A DNA stretch of 64,000 bases from Streptomyces sp. SN-593 (GTDB taxonomy: Bacteria; Actinomycetota; Actinomycetes; Streptomycetales; Streptomycetaceae), in the NCBI RefSeq assembly GCF_016756395.1, contig NZ_AP018366.1, positions 1-64,000 of the forward strand, written 5' to 3'. Below, piece after piece: positions 1 to 7,446 of this stretch. Position 1 is the first letter of the stretch. Each line of letters begins with the position of its first letter. Below the pieces are notes generated by a model. It was not told the origin of the DNA. It saw only the letters and a program-made list of their open reading frames with translations, and made no database searches. Position numbers and translations under genes: made by a program.

Positions 1-76
1 CCCCAACCACCACCCATCAACACCCCAAACCTGACGGCACGTCAGGAGGAATTTATAAACGGAACCGGAAAACAAG

Positions 77-99
77 AACGGCCCCTTTTGGGGGCCGTT
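77..99 (-). terminator. Hairpin terminator after the 119-502 gene
   Basis: A 9-bp perfect stem (AACGGCCCC / GGGGCCGTT) encloses a 5-nt loop and lies 20 bp beyond the stop of the minus-strand gene ending at 119. On the minus strand it is followed by CTTGTTTTCC, a weak U-rich stretch. It closes the leftmost minus-strand unit. Bases 1-76 hold no recognisable gene. Confidence 0.7.
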
Positions 100-118
100 T
101 GGTCGCGCGCTCTTCCTG

Positions 119-502
119 TCAGTCGTCGTTTTCCGGATCGCGGGAAATCATCTTCCACGCTTGATCGTGTGCGATTTCTCGCATGTAGCGGCGCGCGTTT
201 TCCTTCACGTGCTCCGGGAGGGGCTTGCCGTTCTCGGCCGCGCGCCGCGCGTCCAGGACGTCGCACCGGAGGCGAGAGTCCCTCTCCCGCTGGCGGTGCC
301 TGAGCGCGGTCGCCTCTACGGCCGCCCAGTCCTCCCAGTCGACCATGCCGATGTGCTGGCCTTCGAGGTACACGCTCATGTACCAGCCAGGCCCCATGAG
401 GTTGTGGAGCTGGTACGTGGTGCCGGCGAAGCTCACGTGCCGGATGCGGGCGGCGGGGTCGAAGGCGTCCGGGTCGCGCATCCAGTCGGTAAGGAACTTC
501 AC
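119..502 (-). CDS. Hypothetical protein, 127 aa
   Basis: I do not recognise a family. The protein is soluble, with no signal peptide or membrane segment; its first half is rich in aromatic residues (GPGWYMSVYL, VDWEDWAAVEA) and its second half is charged and helical with many Arg and Glu. The GTG start is preferred because GGAG lies about six bases upstream. It is the second gene of a minus-strand unit headed by the P1 element at 1017-1048, after the DUF3846-like gene, with a strong hairpin (561-587) in the 93-bp gap between them and a terminator at 77-99. A longer frame overlapping it at 42-797 is a shadow with an Arg/Pro-rich composition. Confidence 0.7.
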   Translation of the reverse strand: MKFLTDWMRDPDAFDPAARIRHVSFAGTTYQLHNLMGPGWYMSVYLEGQHIGMVDWEDWAAVEATALRHRQRERDSRLRCDVLDARRAAENGKPLPEHVKENARRYMREIAHDQAWKMISRDPENDD

Positions 503-560
503 GGTGATCTCCGTTGTTGTCTGCTGCCTCTTGGCCGCGGGTTGTTGGGGACGCTCGGTC

Positions 561-587
561 GGGGGCGGGCCGGTGCGGCCCGCCCCC
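561..587 (-). terminator. GC-rich intercistronic hairpin
   Basis: An 11-bp perfect stem (GGGGGCGGGCC / GGCCCGCCCCC) with a 5-nt loop lies immediately after the stop of the 596-964 gene. There is no U-tract, as is common in Streptomyces. It could terminate or attenuate transcription before the 119-502 gene, or protect the upstream mRNA end. Confidence 0.55.
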
Positions 588-595
588 CGTGGTGT

Positions 596-964
596 TCAGC
601 CTGCGATGTCGCCGAGGCTGGTCAGCAGTGCGCGCACCTGGTCGACGGTGAGCGGCAGGGTCTCGCCTTCGTCGTCGGCGCCGCCGGTGAGGAGCACGGG
701 GCCGTGGTACTTCTGCCAGGTGAAGCCGTGCCGCGCGGCGAGGAAGGTGGCCACGGGGTTGACGGGGTGGTTGTACATGCCCTCGTCGTCCAGCCACATG
801 TCCAGCCGGGAGGTGAGCGCGACGACGTCCACGTTGCGGCAGCGGATGACGGAGTACATCACCGTCAGCCGGTCCTTGCCGTCGACCGGCAGGGCGATGG
901 GGACGATGTCCGCCTCGGTGGTCAGGAGTACGGCGGTGTTGGTGGTGATGGCCGACGTGGTCAT
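596..964 (-). CDS. DUF3846-like protein, 122 aa
   Basis: Small soluble protein that resembles the DUF3846 family of plasmid and phage proteins: a central strand-rich segment, then an NP-x-AT-type helix (HPVNPVATFLAARHG) and a closing GPVLLTGG strand near residues 95-105. Function of the family is unknown. The open frame continues upstream to 1048, but that part simply reads through the P1 promoter element; the ATG at 964 is chosen because AGGGAGAG lies just before it. First gene of the unit driven from 1017-1048. Confidence 0.75.
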   Translation of the reverse strand: MTTSAITTNTAVLLTTEADIVPIALPVDGKDRLTVMYSVIRCRNVDVVALTSRLDMWLDDEGMYNHPVNPVATFLAARHGFTWQKYHGPVLLTGGADDEGETLPLTVDQVRALLTSLGDIAG

Positions 965-1016
965 GTCTCTCCCTGCGGTTGGGGGTGCTTTCGGTTGTTG
1001 GGCCCTGCCACCGGGC

Positions 1017-1048
1017 CCAACAAGAAAACTGTACCGCATTTTGATCAC
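1017..1048 (-). promoter_or_regulatory. P1 promoter-like element, copy A
   Basis: On the minus strand it reads GTGATCAAAATGC then GGTACAG then TTTTCTTGTTGG. It is one of five near-identical 32-bp copies (others at 2340, 4347, 34423, 57085), all pointing at a gene start; here the start at 964 is about 53 bp downstream. TACAGT inside it fits an actinomycete -10 (TANNNT). No conserved -35 hexamer lies 17 bp further up, so the conserved upstream half may be an operator or alternative sigma contact. Confidence 0.7.
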
Positions 1049-1070
1049 GCAGGGAAGGGGGCGCCGCTTT

Positions 1071-1172
1071 TCAGGCGCCTGGGGTGAACGGAGCGGCTGG
1101 GGCGCGGGAGCCAGTTTCGTAGATCACGTGCCACGGGCCGGCGGACGGCTTCGCCTTGAAGCGGAGCGACAT
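1071..1172 (-). CDS. Small hypothetical protein, 33 aa
   Basis: A 33-residue frame whose ATG shares its A with the TGA of the preceding frame (TGATG), a coupling typical of this element. Sequence begins MSLRFKAKPS and ends APFTPGA. No family recognised. It could be a real coupled small protein or the displaced C-terminus of the frameshifted gene upstream, since that gene already contains one frame change. A GGCGCC-armed hairpin overlaps its stop. Confidence 0.4.
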   Translation of the reverse strand: MSLRFKAKPSAGPWHVIYETGSRAPAAPFTPGA

Positions 1173-1920
1173 CACGACCGGTTCGCTTCCGTCTGCGGGG
1201 AGGACGCCTCGGGCTTGGCCCAGGTGATTCGGGCGTGCAGCCACCCTGTCACGACGCCGGTGAGCACCGCGCCGGTCTCCGGGTGGGCCCACGTCACCCA
1301 ACTGCCGGGCGCGAATGCCCCGCTTGCCGGTTTGGGCGCTGTGCCCTGGCGTCGATTCCGTCGCCAGGCGGCGCGCACCTTGTCCGGGCTGTTGGGGTTG
1401 GCTCGCGGAAGGGGGCCGGGGATGCGCGGGATGCGGTTCTGGGCGTCGGCGAGGATGGCGGCCTTCCTGGTGCCCAGTTGGGTTGTGTACGCCTCTCGTA
1501 CGGCGACGTGGTCGGTTCCCGACACGGACACCGTGACGGTCCACCCCCCTTGGATCAGGAAGATGCGGGCGGATTCCTCCCAGCGGGTGGGAAGGGTGGC
1601 CGGGCCTGTGACGTCGATGGCTTCGAGCGCCGTACGGCGCATCTCCTCCACCACTTGGTCCTGGATCCGGTTCCAACTGTCCCGGTTGCCCGCGCGGTGC
1701 TTCTCGGCTTCCGCCAGGTCCCCGCGCGCGATCGCGTCGGCGTACCCGCGTCCGCGCGGCGTCGGGTTTCGTCCTCCGCCGCCCGCTGCCAGTTCTCGTA
1801 GTGGATGGCCCAGCCGACCGGGGTGATGCGTTCGGGGAGTTGGGTGACGGTGCCCGACTCGGAGATGCGGGCCGCCAGTGTCAGGGTGCTGACCTTCTCG
1901 CTGGTGTGGAGTGTGCGCAC
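1172..1920 (-). pseudogene. Hypothetical protein gene with an apparent frameshift
   Basis: Two overlapping frames together look like one ~250-aa protein. The first starts at a GTG at 1920 with GAGAGG upstream and encodes a sensible N-terminus (TLHTSEKVSTLTLAAR) up to about AAEDETRRRADA; the sensible continuation (YADAIARGDLAEAEKHRAG...) is in another frame and runs to 1172. Adding one G in the GGG run at 1745-1747 would join them. The C-terminal part (FAPGSWVTWAHPETGAVLTG) looks like a small beta-barrel. No family recognised. The shift may be a homopolymer sequencing error rather than a real mutation. It follows 1986-2294 in a P1-driven unit. Confidence 0.55.
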
Positions 1921-1953
1921 GGCCTGCCTCTCTGTGTGGTCGGGGCAACCAGG

Positions 1954-1978
1954 TGGGGCGCGGCCCTGCCGCGCCCCA
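1954..1978 (-). terminator. GC-rich intercistronic hairpin
   Basis: A 10-bp perfect stem (TGGGGCGCGG / CCGCGCCCCA) with loop CCCTG lies just after the stop at 1986 and before the GTG at 1920. No U-tract. Confidence 0.5.
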
Positions 1979-1985
1979 TGGGGGG

Positions 1986-2294
1986 TCAACCCCAGGTGAT
2001 GAGGAGGCCGGCGGTCGCCGCGTACTGGGCGAGCGCGTGCAGCTCCTCAAGCCTCATCTGCACGTAGCCGGCCGGGCGGCCGCAGTCGATGAAGCGGGTG
2101 TCCGTGCCCGTGGCGGGCAGGCCCGCGTCGGCCGGTGCGACGGCGAGCGCAAGCAGCACGCGGCCGAGGAAGAGTTCGGCGTCCTCCTCCCCGTACGGCT
2201 CGGAGTACCCGAGCGCGTCGAGGACCGCGGACGCGTTGGAGTTGTTCATGTCGATGAAGTCGCCCTGGCACTCGGCGGAGAAGACGACCGACAT
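1986..2294 (-). CDS. Hypothetical protein, 102 aa
   Basis: Small acidic soluble protein starting MSVVFSAECQGDFIDMNN, with a helical middle (ELFLGRVLLALAVAP) and a helical C-terminus (YVQMRLEELHALAQYAA). Family not recognised. The ATG at 2294 has GAAGGAG seven bases upstream; the frame upstream of it reads through the P1 element and is non-coding. First gene of the unit driven by P1 copy B at 2340-2371; the frameshifted gene at 1172-1920 follows. Confidence 0.75.
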   Translation of the reverse strand: MSVVFSAECQGDFIDMNNSNASAVLDALGYSEPYGEEDAELFLGRVLLALAVAPADAGLPATGTDTRFIDCGRPAGYVQMRLEELHALAQYAATAGLLITWG

Positions 2295-2339
2295 GAGGGG
2301 CTCCTTCGGGTTGGGGAGGGAGGAGGTTGGACCCGATAC

Positions 2340-2371
2340 CCAACAAGAAAACTGTACAGCACTTTCATCAT
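2340..2371 (-). promoter_or_regulatory. P1 promoter-like element, copy B
   Basis: Minus-strand copy of the 32-bp P1 element, ATGATGAAAGTGC then TGTACAG then TTTTCTTGTTGG. This copy carries the full palindrome CTGTACAG. It ends about 45 bp before the ATG at 2294. Confidence 0.72.
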
Positions 2372-2392
2372 GTCGGGTAGGGAGAACCACGC

Positions 2393-2430
2393 CGGGCGGG
2401 CGGGGGCATCTCCTCTTCCCCGCCCACCCG
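2393..2430 (-). terminator. Terminator-like hairpin after dnaN
   Basis: A 13-bp stem with a single G-U type mismatch (CGGGCGGGCGGGG / CCCCGCCCACCCG) and a 12-nt loop starts 15 bp past the dnaN stop. It separates the dnaN unit from P1 copy B. Confidence 0.6.
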
Positions 2431-2444
2431 AACCCCAGCCGTCG

Positions 2445-3695
2445 CTAGTCGCGCAGGGGCATCAGAAGGTGCCAGTAGCCCTCTCCGCGGAGCGCCGGCC
2501 CGTCGGTGAGCAGGAGGGGCTTGGCGACGCGTCCGTCGTCTCCAGGGGCTTGCAGGTGGATGGTGATGCCGTCGCCGGTGAACGTGCTCAGCGCCTCCAG
2601 GAGGAACTTGGAGTTGACGCGGACGGCGGTCGCGGCGAGAGCGTCGGGCGTGCCGTTGGCGAGCGTCACCGGGAGGCTGACGCCGCGCACCAGGGTGCGG
2701 TCCTTCTCGCCGTAGAACGGGGCCAGTGAGACCGTCCCTTCCTCTGCGCTGTCGAGCATGCAGGACATGCCGTCCTTCTTGGCCTTCGCCAGGGCGGCCG
2801 CCTTCTTGGCTGCCCTGATGGTGGCCGCGCGGTCCAGGGTGATGGACAGGTGGGAGGCTTCCGGCAGCAGGCTCTTGGTCTTGGGCAGGCTCCCCTCGTA
2901 CGGGCGGAAGCTGACCTGCACGTTGTCAAAGGTGAGCGTGACCAGGGTGGCGCCGATCTTCGGCTCTTCCACAACGCCGATCCCGACCGGTCCGTCGTAG
3001 CGGCGCATCTGCTTGGCCACCTTGTCAAGGATGTCGGCCGGGATCAGGGCGCTGACGGTCTTGTGCGGCTTGCCGATCTGGGAACGGGTCACCGGGACGT
3101 CGGCGGACGCCATCCGGTACTGGTCGGTGGCGTGCATGGTCAGTGAGCCGCTGTGCAGCGTGAACTGCACGCACATCAGCACCGGCAGTGTCGCGTCGGC
3201 GCCGGCCGCGGTCAGCACGCGGGTGAGCTGGCTCAGGAACGCCCCGGAGTCGACGGACGCCACCGGTGCAGCGGGGGTCGGGAGCGCGGGGAAATCCTCC
3301 GTCGGGTAGGTGGTGAGCGGCACCGCGATGTCGGGGGTGGAGAGGATCTCCGCGGAGACGGTGACCGGGATCCGGTCGGCGGCGGACTTCGTCTCGCCAG
3401 CAGCGACACCGGCGAGGATCTTCTTGAGTTCCCCGTGGTCCAGGACGGAACGGCCAGTGCTGGCCGGGACCGCGGGCAGGGTGACGGACACCGTCGTCTC
3501 GTAGTCGTACGCGTGCAGCGTGACGCTGTCGGGGGTGGACTCGGCCACGATGCCGCCCAGGATCGGCACCAGGGGGCGGGGGGCGACCGACAGCGCGGTC
3601 AGGTTGAGCGCGTCGGAGAGGACGCGGTGCGGGGCGCTGAAGTGTGCGAGCGGGGCGGCGGGGGCCGTGGTCTTCTCGGCAGTGGTCTGGGTCAT
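2445..3695 (-). CDS. dnaN: DNA polymerase III beta subunit-like sliding clamp
   Basis: A 416-aa homologue of the bacterial replicative clamp, which tethers DNA polymerase to DNA as a ring. The sequence shows the three-domain clamp pattern: an N-terminal segment (APHRVLSDALNLTALSVA, then PILGGIVAES), the central ATDQYRMASADVPV strand-turn typical of clamp domain 2, and a C-terminus ending LLMPLRD, close to the LLMPVRL ending of actinobacterial DnaN. At 416 aa it is somewhat longer than the usual ~370-380 because of an N-terminal Ala/Thr tail and an insertion around KAKKDGMSCM. ATG with AAGGAG upstream. It follows a small gene (3782-4291) and ends at a hairpin. A second clamp on a mobile element, next to plasmid replication genes, suggests dedicated replication or repair. 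Being divergent, it may not interchange with the host clamp. Confidence 0.85.
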   Translation of the reverse strand: MTQTTAEKTTAPAAPLAHFSAPHRVLSDALNLTALSVAPRPLVPILGGIVAESTPDSVTLHAYDYETTVSVTLPAVPASTGRSVLDHGELKKILAGVAAGETKSAADRIPVTVSAEILSTPDIAVPLTTYPTEDFPALPTPAAPVASVDSGAFLSQLTRVLTAAGADATLPVLMCVQFTLHSGSLTMHATDQYRMASADVPVTRSQIGKPHKTVSALIPADILDKVAKQMRRYDGPVGIGVVEEPKIGATLVTLTFDNVQVSFRPYEGSLPKTKSLLPEASHLSITLDRAATIRAAKKAAALAKAKKDGMSCMLDSAEEGTVSLAPFYGEKDRTLVRGVSLPVTLANGTPDALAATAVRVNSKFLLEALSTFTGDGITIHLQAPGDDGRVAKPLLLTDGPALRGEGYWHLLMPLRD

Positions 3696-3726
3696 CTCGG
3701 GTCTCTCCTTGGGTGCGTGATCGGTG

Positions 3727-3775
3727 GCCGGGGGGTGCCACTCCCCCCGGCGGCGGGGCCCGGGCCGGGCCCCGC
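3727..3775 (-). terminator. Two adjacent GC-rich hairpins in the dnaN leader
   Basis: Stem one at 3753-3775 (GCGGGGCCCG / CGGGCCCCGC, 3-nt loop) sits directly after the stop of the 3782-4291 gene. Stem two at 3727-3751 (GCCGGGGGG / CCCCCCGGC, 7-nt loop) lies about 30 bp before the dnaN start. They may reduce read-through into dnaN or protect mRNA ends. Confidence 0.5.
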
Positions 3776-3781
3776 AGGGTT

Positions 3782-4291
3782 TCAGCGGGCGATGGGTCGC
3801 AGGCTGTCCAGCCGGTCGGCGGCAGCGCGCAGCAGGGCGCGAGCGTCTGCCTCGTCTCCGTCGGGGTCACGGACGATGGCGGCAGCGTCGGTGAGGTGAG
3901 CCGCAGTCCACGCGTTTGCGGACGCCGCTACGGCCCAGGCGCCGATGTTCGTGGACACCGGGCCGATCTCCGCCAGGTCCACGACGTACTCGATTTCGTC
4001 GGCGGCCCTCTGTGCGCGGTACTGGTGGGCGGCCGCCACGCTGGTGAGCCAGACCGCGTCCAGCGGGCGGCGGCTTCCCGCGGCCTGCCGGAGGAAGTGC
4101 CCGGCCTGGACGGCGCGGCGCGCGACGGTTTCCAGCTCGGTGACCTCACGGAAGGTCGCGGAGTCGATGGCGTTGTGCAGCCAGTCCGCGAGGAACTCGC
4201 GGAGCAGGTGGCCTTCCCATGAATTCCCGTACAGCGGGCACGGCAGGAGGGCGGTCAGGTCACGCTCAACGAGGGTGGTGGACGCGGGCAT
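3782..4291 (-). CDS. Hypothetical protein, 169 aa
   Basis: Predicted all-helical soluble protein (HLLREFLADWLHNAID, TELETVARRAVQAGHFL, DARALLRAAADRLDSLRP). No family recognised. The ATG at 4291 has AGGGAG upstream; the frame further up runs through the P1 element. It is the first gene of the unit driven by P1 copy C and is followed by dnaN 86 bp later, with two hairpins between, so the two are likely co-transcribed. Confidence 0.72.
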   Translation of the reverse strand: MPASTTLVERDLTALLPCPLYGNSWEGHLLREFLADWLHNAIDSATFREVTELETVARRAVQAGHFLRQAAGSRRPLDAVWLTSVAAAHQYRAQRAADEIEYVVDLAEIGPVSTNIGAWAVAASANAWTAAHLTDAAAIVRDPDGDEADARALLRAAADRLDSLRPIAR

Positions 4292-4346
4292 TTCGCTCCC
4301 TGGGTGGGGTGGGGGTGAATTCGGTTTGCTGGCCGGTGCCACACCG

Positions 4347-4378
4347 TCCAACAAGAAAACTGTACCGCACTTTCATCA
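4347..4378 (-). promoter_or_regulatory. P1 promoter-like element, copy C
   Basis: Minus-strand copy of P1 (ATGATGAAAGTGC, GGTACAG, TTTTCTTGTTGG), ending 56 bp before the ATG at 4291. It heads the unit that includes dnaN. Confidence 0.72.
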
Positions 4379-4618
4379 TCGATAGGAGGGGAACGCGCCG
4401 ATCCGAGAAAGAAAAAATGCAGCTCAACGCGTGTTCTCCACCATGTCCGGGAGCGGCAAGGAAGCGTTACCAGCCGCGCACGGTCGGGCCGTTGAGCGGC
4501 CGCGCGAGGGCAGGAGCGACGGCCGGTGCGGGATGCAGCGACAGCGAGTGCGGGGGGACGAAGTGCTGACGATCAGGAGGCCGGCCTTCCCCGCCGGCGC
4601 AGGGAAATTAGAAGGAGG

Positions 4619-4643
4619 CCTCTTCCTGGGTTCCAGGAAGAGG
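4619..4643. repeat. Perfect inverted repeat, hairpin
   Basis: An 11-bp perfect stem CCTCTTCCTGG / CCAGGAAGAGG with a 3-nt loop GTT. Less GC-rich than the terminators nearby. It could be a terminator or an operator. Confidence 0.6.
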
Positions 4644-4721
4644 TGTCGATGTGCGTGACCCGGTTGTACTCCAGGGCTGACCTGGGCAAACGTGCGGGAT
4701 TGCCGCGAGGGGGTTAAACCC

Positions 4722-4829
4722 GCCGCGACACCGCCGGTAAGACTCCCGGCGACACCTCCGGCGGCACTGCGGGGAACACCGCCGGTGAAACTCCCGGCGA
4801 CACCTCCGGCGAGATCCCCGGCGACACCC
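4722..4829. repeat. Nine 12-bp tandem repeats
   Basis: Nine consecutive 12-mers; the best-conserved unit is CCGGCGACACCT (exact at 4746 and 4794, one mismatch at 4818). The others are variants such as CCGGTGAAACTC and CCGGCGGCACTG. A 48-bp higher-order period is visible: 37-bp blocks at 4727 and 4775 are almost identical. No credible gene covers it. Iteron-like arrays are common at plasmid origins and partition sites, but function here is inferred. Confidence 0.75.
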
Positions 4830-5068
4830 GTTCCCGGGCGGCTTTGGCCATGTCGGCGTCGGAACGGATGCGCCCGGCCGGCCCGCAGCGAATCGGCGAG
4901 CGGCGACCGACGGAGGCGGCGGGCAGTCCGGTGGCGGTTGCACCGGCTGGTCCGGATGGGTGGTTGCGCCAAGTGCAAGCGGTTGACCCGCCCTTCCGCC
5001 GAATTGAGCAAGCAAAAGCGCAAGGGGCGCTGAGGAGATTCAGCGGCACGAACCGAAAGGACTGTGCC

Positions 5069-5935
5069 GTGAACCGCACTTACAACAACGCCATCGACCA
5101 GCTTGACGCTGAGTGGCCGCTGCTGTGCGCCGACCCGTCGGCGGCCGCCATCGTGACCGGGTGGCTCACCGGTGCCGGGATCTTCACCCCCGGCGAGGCT
5201 CCCCGCGATCTGGGCGCGGTACTGCCGGAGCTGGAGTGTCGGGACCGGGAACTGGGCCGGGAGCACAGCGACCGGTGGCTGGGCGCCGTGCTGCGGCACG
5301 TCACCGACGCGGGGCCCGACGGCCGGCTGGCGGCGCGGTTGGTGGTGCAGGCGATGCTGCCGGGCGCGGCGTCGACCGCGTACCGCATGCGGCGGTTCGG
5401 GCACGGCCTGGACGACGTGGTGCACGTGGTGGTGGCGGCGCTGTACGAGGTGGTTCGGCGGTACCCGCTGGAGCGGCGGCCGCGGAAGATCGCAGCGAAC
5501 CTGCTGCTGGACACCGTGAAGGCCGCCCACGGCGAACTCGCGCGCGATGCCTGCGACTCCTCCGATCAGCCGCTGGATCACGAGCGCGTGACCGTGCCCG
5601 ATCCGCAGGCCGGTCCGGACGAGGTGGCCCTGCGTCGGGAGCTTGCGGCAGCCGCGGCGGCTAGCGGGCTGCCCGGGCTCGCCGATGTGGACCCCGAGGA
5701 CGTGGGCAGCGCCCGCGGCCAGGTGATCGAGCTTCTGCTGTGGGCGTTGTCGCGGCGCGTCCTGGACCGGGCCGCGGCGGCTGCCATCAGCGCCCACTAC
5801 CAAGTCGGGGCGCCCAAGGACGAGATCGCGGCCCGGCGGGCCGGAGTGCGCCCGGCGAGCTTGCGGCAACGGCGGTCCCGGGCGGTGCGGGAGTTGGCCG
5901 CGGCGGCCGGCCAGTGGGCGGAGGAAGTCGCATGA
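5069..5935 (+). CDS. Sigma-70/ECF-like regulator, 288 aa
   Basis: Likely a divergent ECF-type sigma factor or sigma-like regulator. Residues ~100-160 resemble sigma region 2 (GHGLDDVVHVVVAALYEVV, then RRPRKIAANLLLDTVKAA, like the 2.2-2.4 helices). Residues ~240-275 resemble region 4, an HTH of the form ISAHYQVGAPKDEIAARR followed by SLRQRRSRAVREL. An N-terminal ~90-aa extension is unlike ECF proteins. GTG start at 5069 with GAAAGG eight bases upstream; the longer frame to 4844 runs through the repeats. Directly downstream, P2 copy 1 begins 7 bp after its stop. It is therefore a natural candidate to recognise one of the two promoter families, although that is inference. Confidence 0.65.
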   Translation: MNRTYNNAIDQLDAEWPLLCADPSAAAIVTGWLTGAGIFTPGEAPRDLGAVLPELECRDRELGREHSDRWLGAVLRHVTDAGPDGRLAARLVVQAMLPGAASTAYRMRRFGHGLDDVVHVVVAALYEVVRRYPLERRPRKIAANLLLDTVKAAHGELARDACDSSDQPLDHERVTVPDPQAGPDEVALRRELAAAAAASGLPGLADVDPEDVGSARGQVIELLLWALSRRVLDRAAAAAISAHYQVGAPKDEIAARRAGVRPASLRQRRSRAVRELAAAAGQWAEEVA

Positions 5936-5942
5936 ATCCGCT

Positions 5943-5979
5943 GTCACAAACGCCGACCAGCGGGGGCTTGCAGCAGTTG
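5943..5979 (+). promoter_or_regulatory. P2 promoter-like element, copy 1
   Basis: GTCACA at 5943-5948, exactly 17 bp, then GCTTGCAGCAGTTG. The same architecture with the same spacer occurs at 14595, 22626, 43671 (minus) and 61055. It ends 48 bp before a GTG start at 6028 and heads the T4SS-like operon. The downstream half is not a canonical -10, so an alternative sigma factor or an activator is likely. Confidence 0.7.
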
Positions 5980-6027
5980 AGTGGCGGATCGGCCGTCGCT
6001 GCGGGGCGGAGCGGAGAGGTGACCGGA

Positions 6028-6294
6028 GTGAGCACAGGAGCGGAGCGTGGCCCGGGCGGCCCGACTGAGGGCGAGCTGCGGATGGTGCGGACCCGTAATG
6101 AGGCGACGCGCTTGGCGGTGGCGCTGGTGAAGGACCCGTTCGCGCCGGAGACCGCCGCTGCGGCCCGGGAGTTCTTGTCCGGGGCCGAGGCCGCCGGCGA
6201 GGCCTTCGCGGAACTTCAGGCGCTTCCCGAGCACGACGTGCGCGCCCGGATTACCGAACTGACGTCCCGCCGGGGCGAGGAGGCGTGCTCATGA
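6028..6294 (+). CDS. Hypothetical protein at the head of the transfer operon, 88 aa
   Basis: Small soluble, mostly helical protein (LRMVRTRNEATRLAVALVK, AAAREFLSGAEAAGEAFAEL, VRARITELTSRRG). No family recognised. An ATG at 5932 overlapping the previous stop is also open in this frame (120 aa), but that start would place P2 copy 1 inside the gene; the GTG at 6028 with AGAGGTGACCG upstream keeps the P2-to-start distance in line with the other copies. Its stop overlaps the ATG of the TcpC-like gene, so it is translationally coupled to the conjugation genes. Confidence 0.6.
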   Translation: MSTGAERGPGGPTEGELRMVRTRNEATRLAVALVKDPFAPETAAAAREFLSGAEAAGEAFAELQALPEHDVRARITELTSRRGEEACS

Positions 6295-7427
6295 AGTGGC
6301 GGCGCAGGCAGGGGAACGCGAAGTGGGTTGACGAGGGGGTCGTCGGCGTCGGCGAGATGACGCCAACAGGCGACGTCGGCGGCTGGTCGATGACCAGCGG
6401 GGCGGCCGCCAACCGGGCGGCCTTGGTGCGGTGGGCGGTGTGGGGGGTGATCGTGGCGGGCCCCCTGCTGGGGGTGGCTGCACTGTTTTCGGCGGCGTCG
6501 GCCGCCGGCTCGCCCGGGAGGTCGAACACGGTGCAGGCGGCGCCGTCGGCTGATCCTTCGGGCACGGGGCCGGCGGGCTTCGCCGAGCTGTACGTGTCGG
6601 CGTACCTCAGCGCCGGGCAGGGCGATCAGGCGTCGCTCGCGGCATTTTGGCCCGGCGCCGCTCAGGCGCAGTTCGACGGGGAGCCGGGGGCACGGCAGGT
6701 CACCCAGGTCGCCGCGGTGCGGACGGTCCCGGCCGGGAGCGGGTTGTGGTCGGTGACGGTGGCCGCTCAGGTGATCGAGCCGGACGCGCCGGCCACGTCC
6801 ACGCCGCCGCCGGGCAGTTCCGGTGGCGGGGGTGATAGCGGGCAGGGGCCGGGGCTGCGGTACTTCCAGGTGGCGGTTGCGGCGGCCGGCGCGGATGAGA
6901 CGGGGCCGTGGGCGTACAGCGCGTTGTCGGCCCCTGCCGAGGTCGCCGCTCCGGCGGCCGCGGCGGCACCGCGGTTGGTGTATGGGCCGTCGCAGCCGGC
7001 CGCACCGCAGGATGCCCGGGCGCAGACCGTGCAGCAGTTCCTGACCGCCTACCTCACCGGTTCCGGTGAGGGTGCTCTGGACCGGTTCCTGTCCCCCGGG
7101 GTGCGGATGGTGCCGGTCTCGCCAGCGCCGTACACGTTGGTCGACGTCGAGGACATCGCGGCAGCCGGTGACGACACCGGCTCCGGCTCCGACCCGGCGA
7201 CGGTGCCTCCGAGCGGGGCGCGGCAGCAGGTGCTGGTCACGGTCCGCGCGACCGACCGGGACGGCACTCACGTGCCGTTGGCGTACGCCTTCACCCTCAC
7301 CGCTCGCGCCGGGCGCTGGGAGATCACCTCGCTGGATCCCGGTCCGCTTCCCGCACAGCAGACCGGTGCACCGGCGATCACCACAACCACCCCCGATGAG
7401 CTGTCCGGCGCGACGACTGCGCCCTGA
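6291..7427 (+). CDS. TcpC/VirB8-like conjugal transfer protein
   Basis: A 378-aa inner-membrane protein of the conjugation channel. It has one membrane segment around residues 45-72 (LVRWAVWGVIVAGPLLGVA) followed by two NTF2-like domains outside the membrane: residues ~90-215 (FAELYVSAYLSAGQGD, closing GPWAYSALSAP) and ~245-360 (VQQFLTAYLTGSGEGAL, closing RAGRWEITSLDPG). This tandem layout is that of TcpC/VirB8-like scaffold proteins in Gram-positive type IV systems. A Pro/Gly/Ser linker joins the domains. ATG overlaps the previous TGA, with GAGGAG upstream. Next genes are the small membrane proteins and the VirB4 ATPase, which supports the assignment. Confidence 0.75.
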   Translation: MKWRRRQGNAKWVDEGVVGVGEMTPTGDVGGWSMTSGAAANRAALVRWAVWGVIVAGPLLGVAALFSAASAAGSPGRSNTVQAAPSADPSGTGPAGFAELYVSAYLSAGQGDQASLAAFWPGAAQAQFDGEPGARQVTQVAAVRTVPAGSGLWSVTVAAQVIEPDAPATSTPPPGSSGGGGDSGQGPGLRYFQVAVAAAGADETGPWAYSALSAPAEVAAPAAAAAPRLVYGPSQPAAPQDARAQTVQQFLTAYLTGSGEGALDRFLSPGVRMVPVSPAPYTLVDVEDIAAAGDDTGSGSDPATVPPSGARQQVLVTVRATDRDGTHVPLAYAFTLTARAGRWEITSLDPGPLPAQQTGAPAITTTTPDELSGATTAP

Positions 7428-7446
7428 CCCGAGAAAGGAACCGATC

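Larger units (their letters stand above)
4379..5068. other. Non-coding region between divergent units
   Basis: About 690 bp between the P1-driven minus-strand unit and the sigma-like gene at 5069. Open frames here (for example 4431-4658 plus, 4424-5947 minus) have Arg/Pro-rich compositions typical of shadows and no convincing start. It holds the hairpin at 4619-4643 and the 12-bp tandem repeats at 4722-4829. Its position beside the clamp gene makes it a possible cis-acting replication or partition site. Confidence 0.5.

Noticed and set aside
4722-4829. CRISPR array
   Set aside because: Units are 12 bp and contiguous, without spacers, and no cas genes are present.
4424-5947. Long minus-strand open frame (507 codons)
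   Set aside because: Arg/Pro/His-rich composition, antisense to the well-formed sigma-like gene and running through tandem repeats; typical high-GC shadow.
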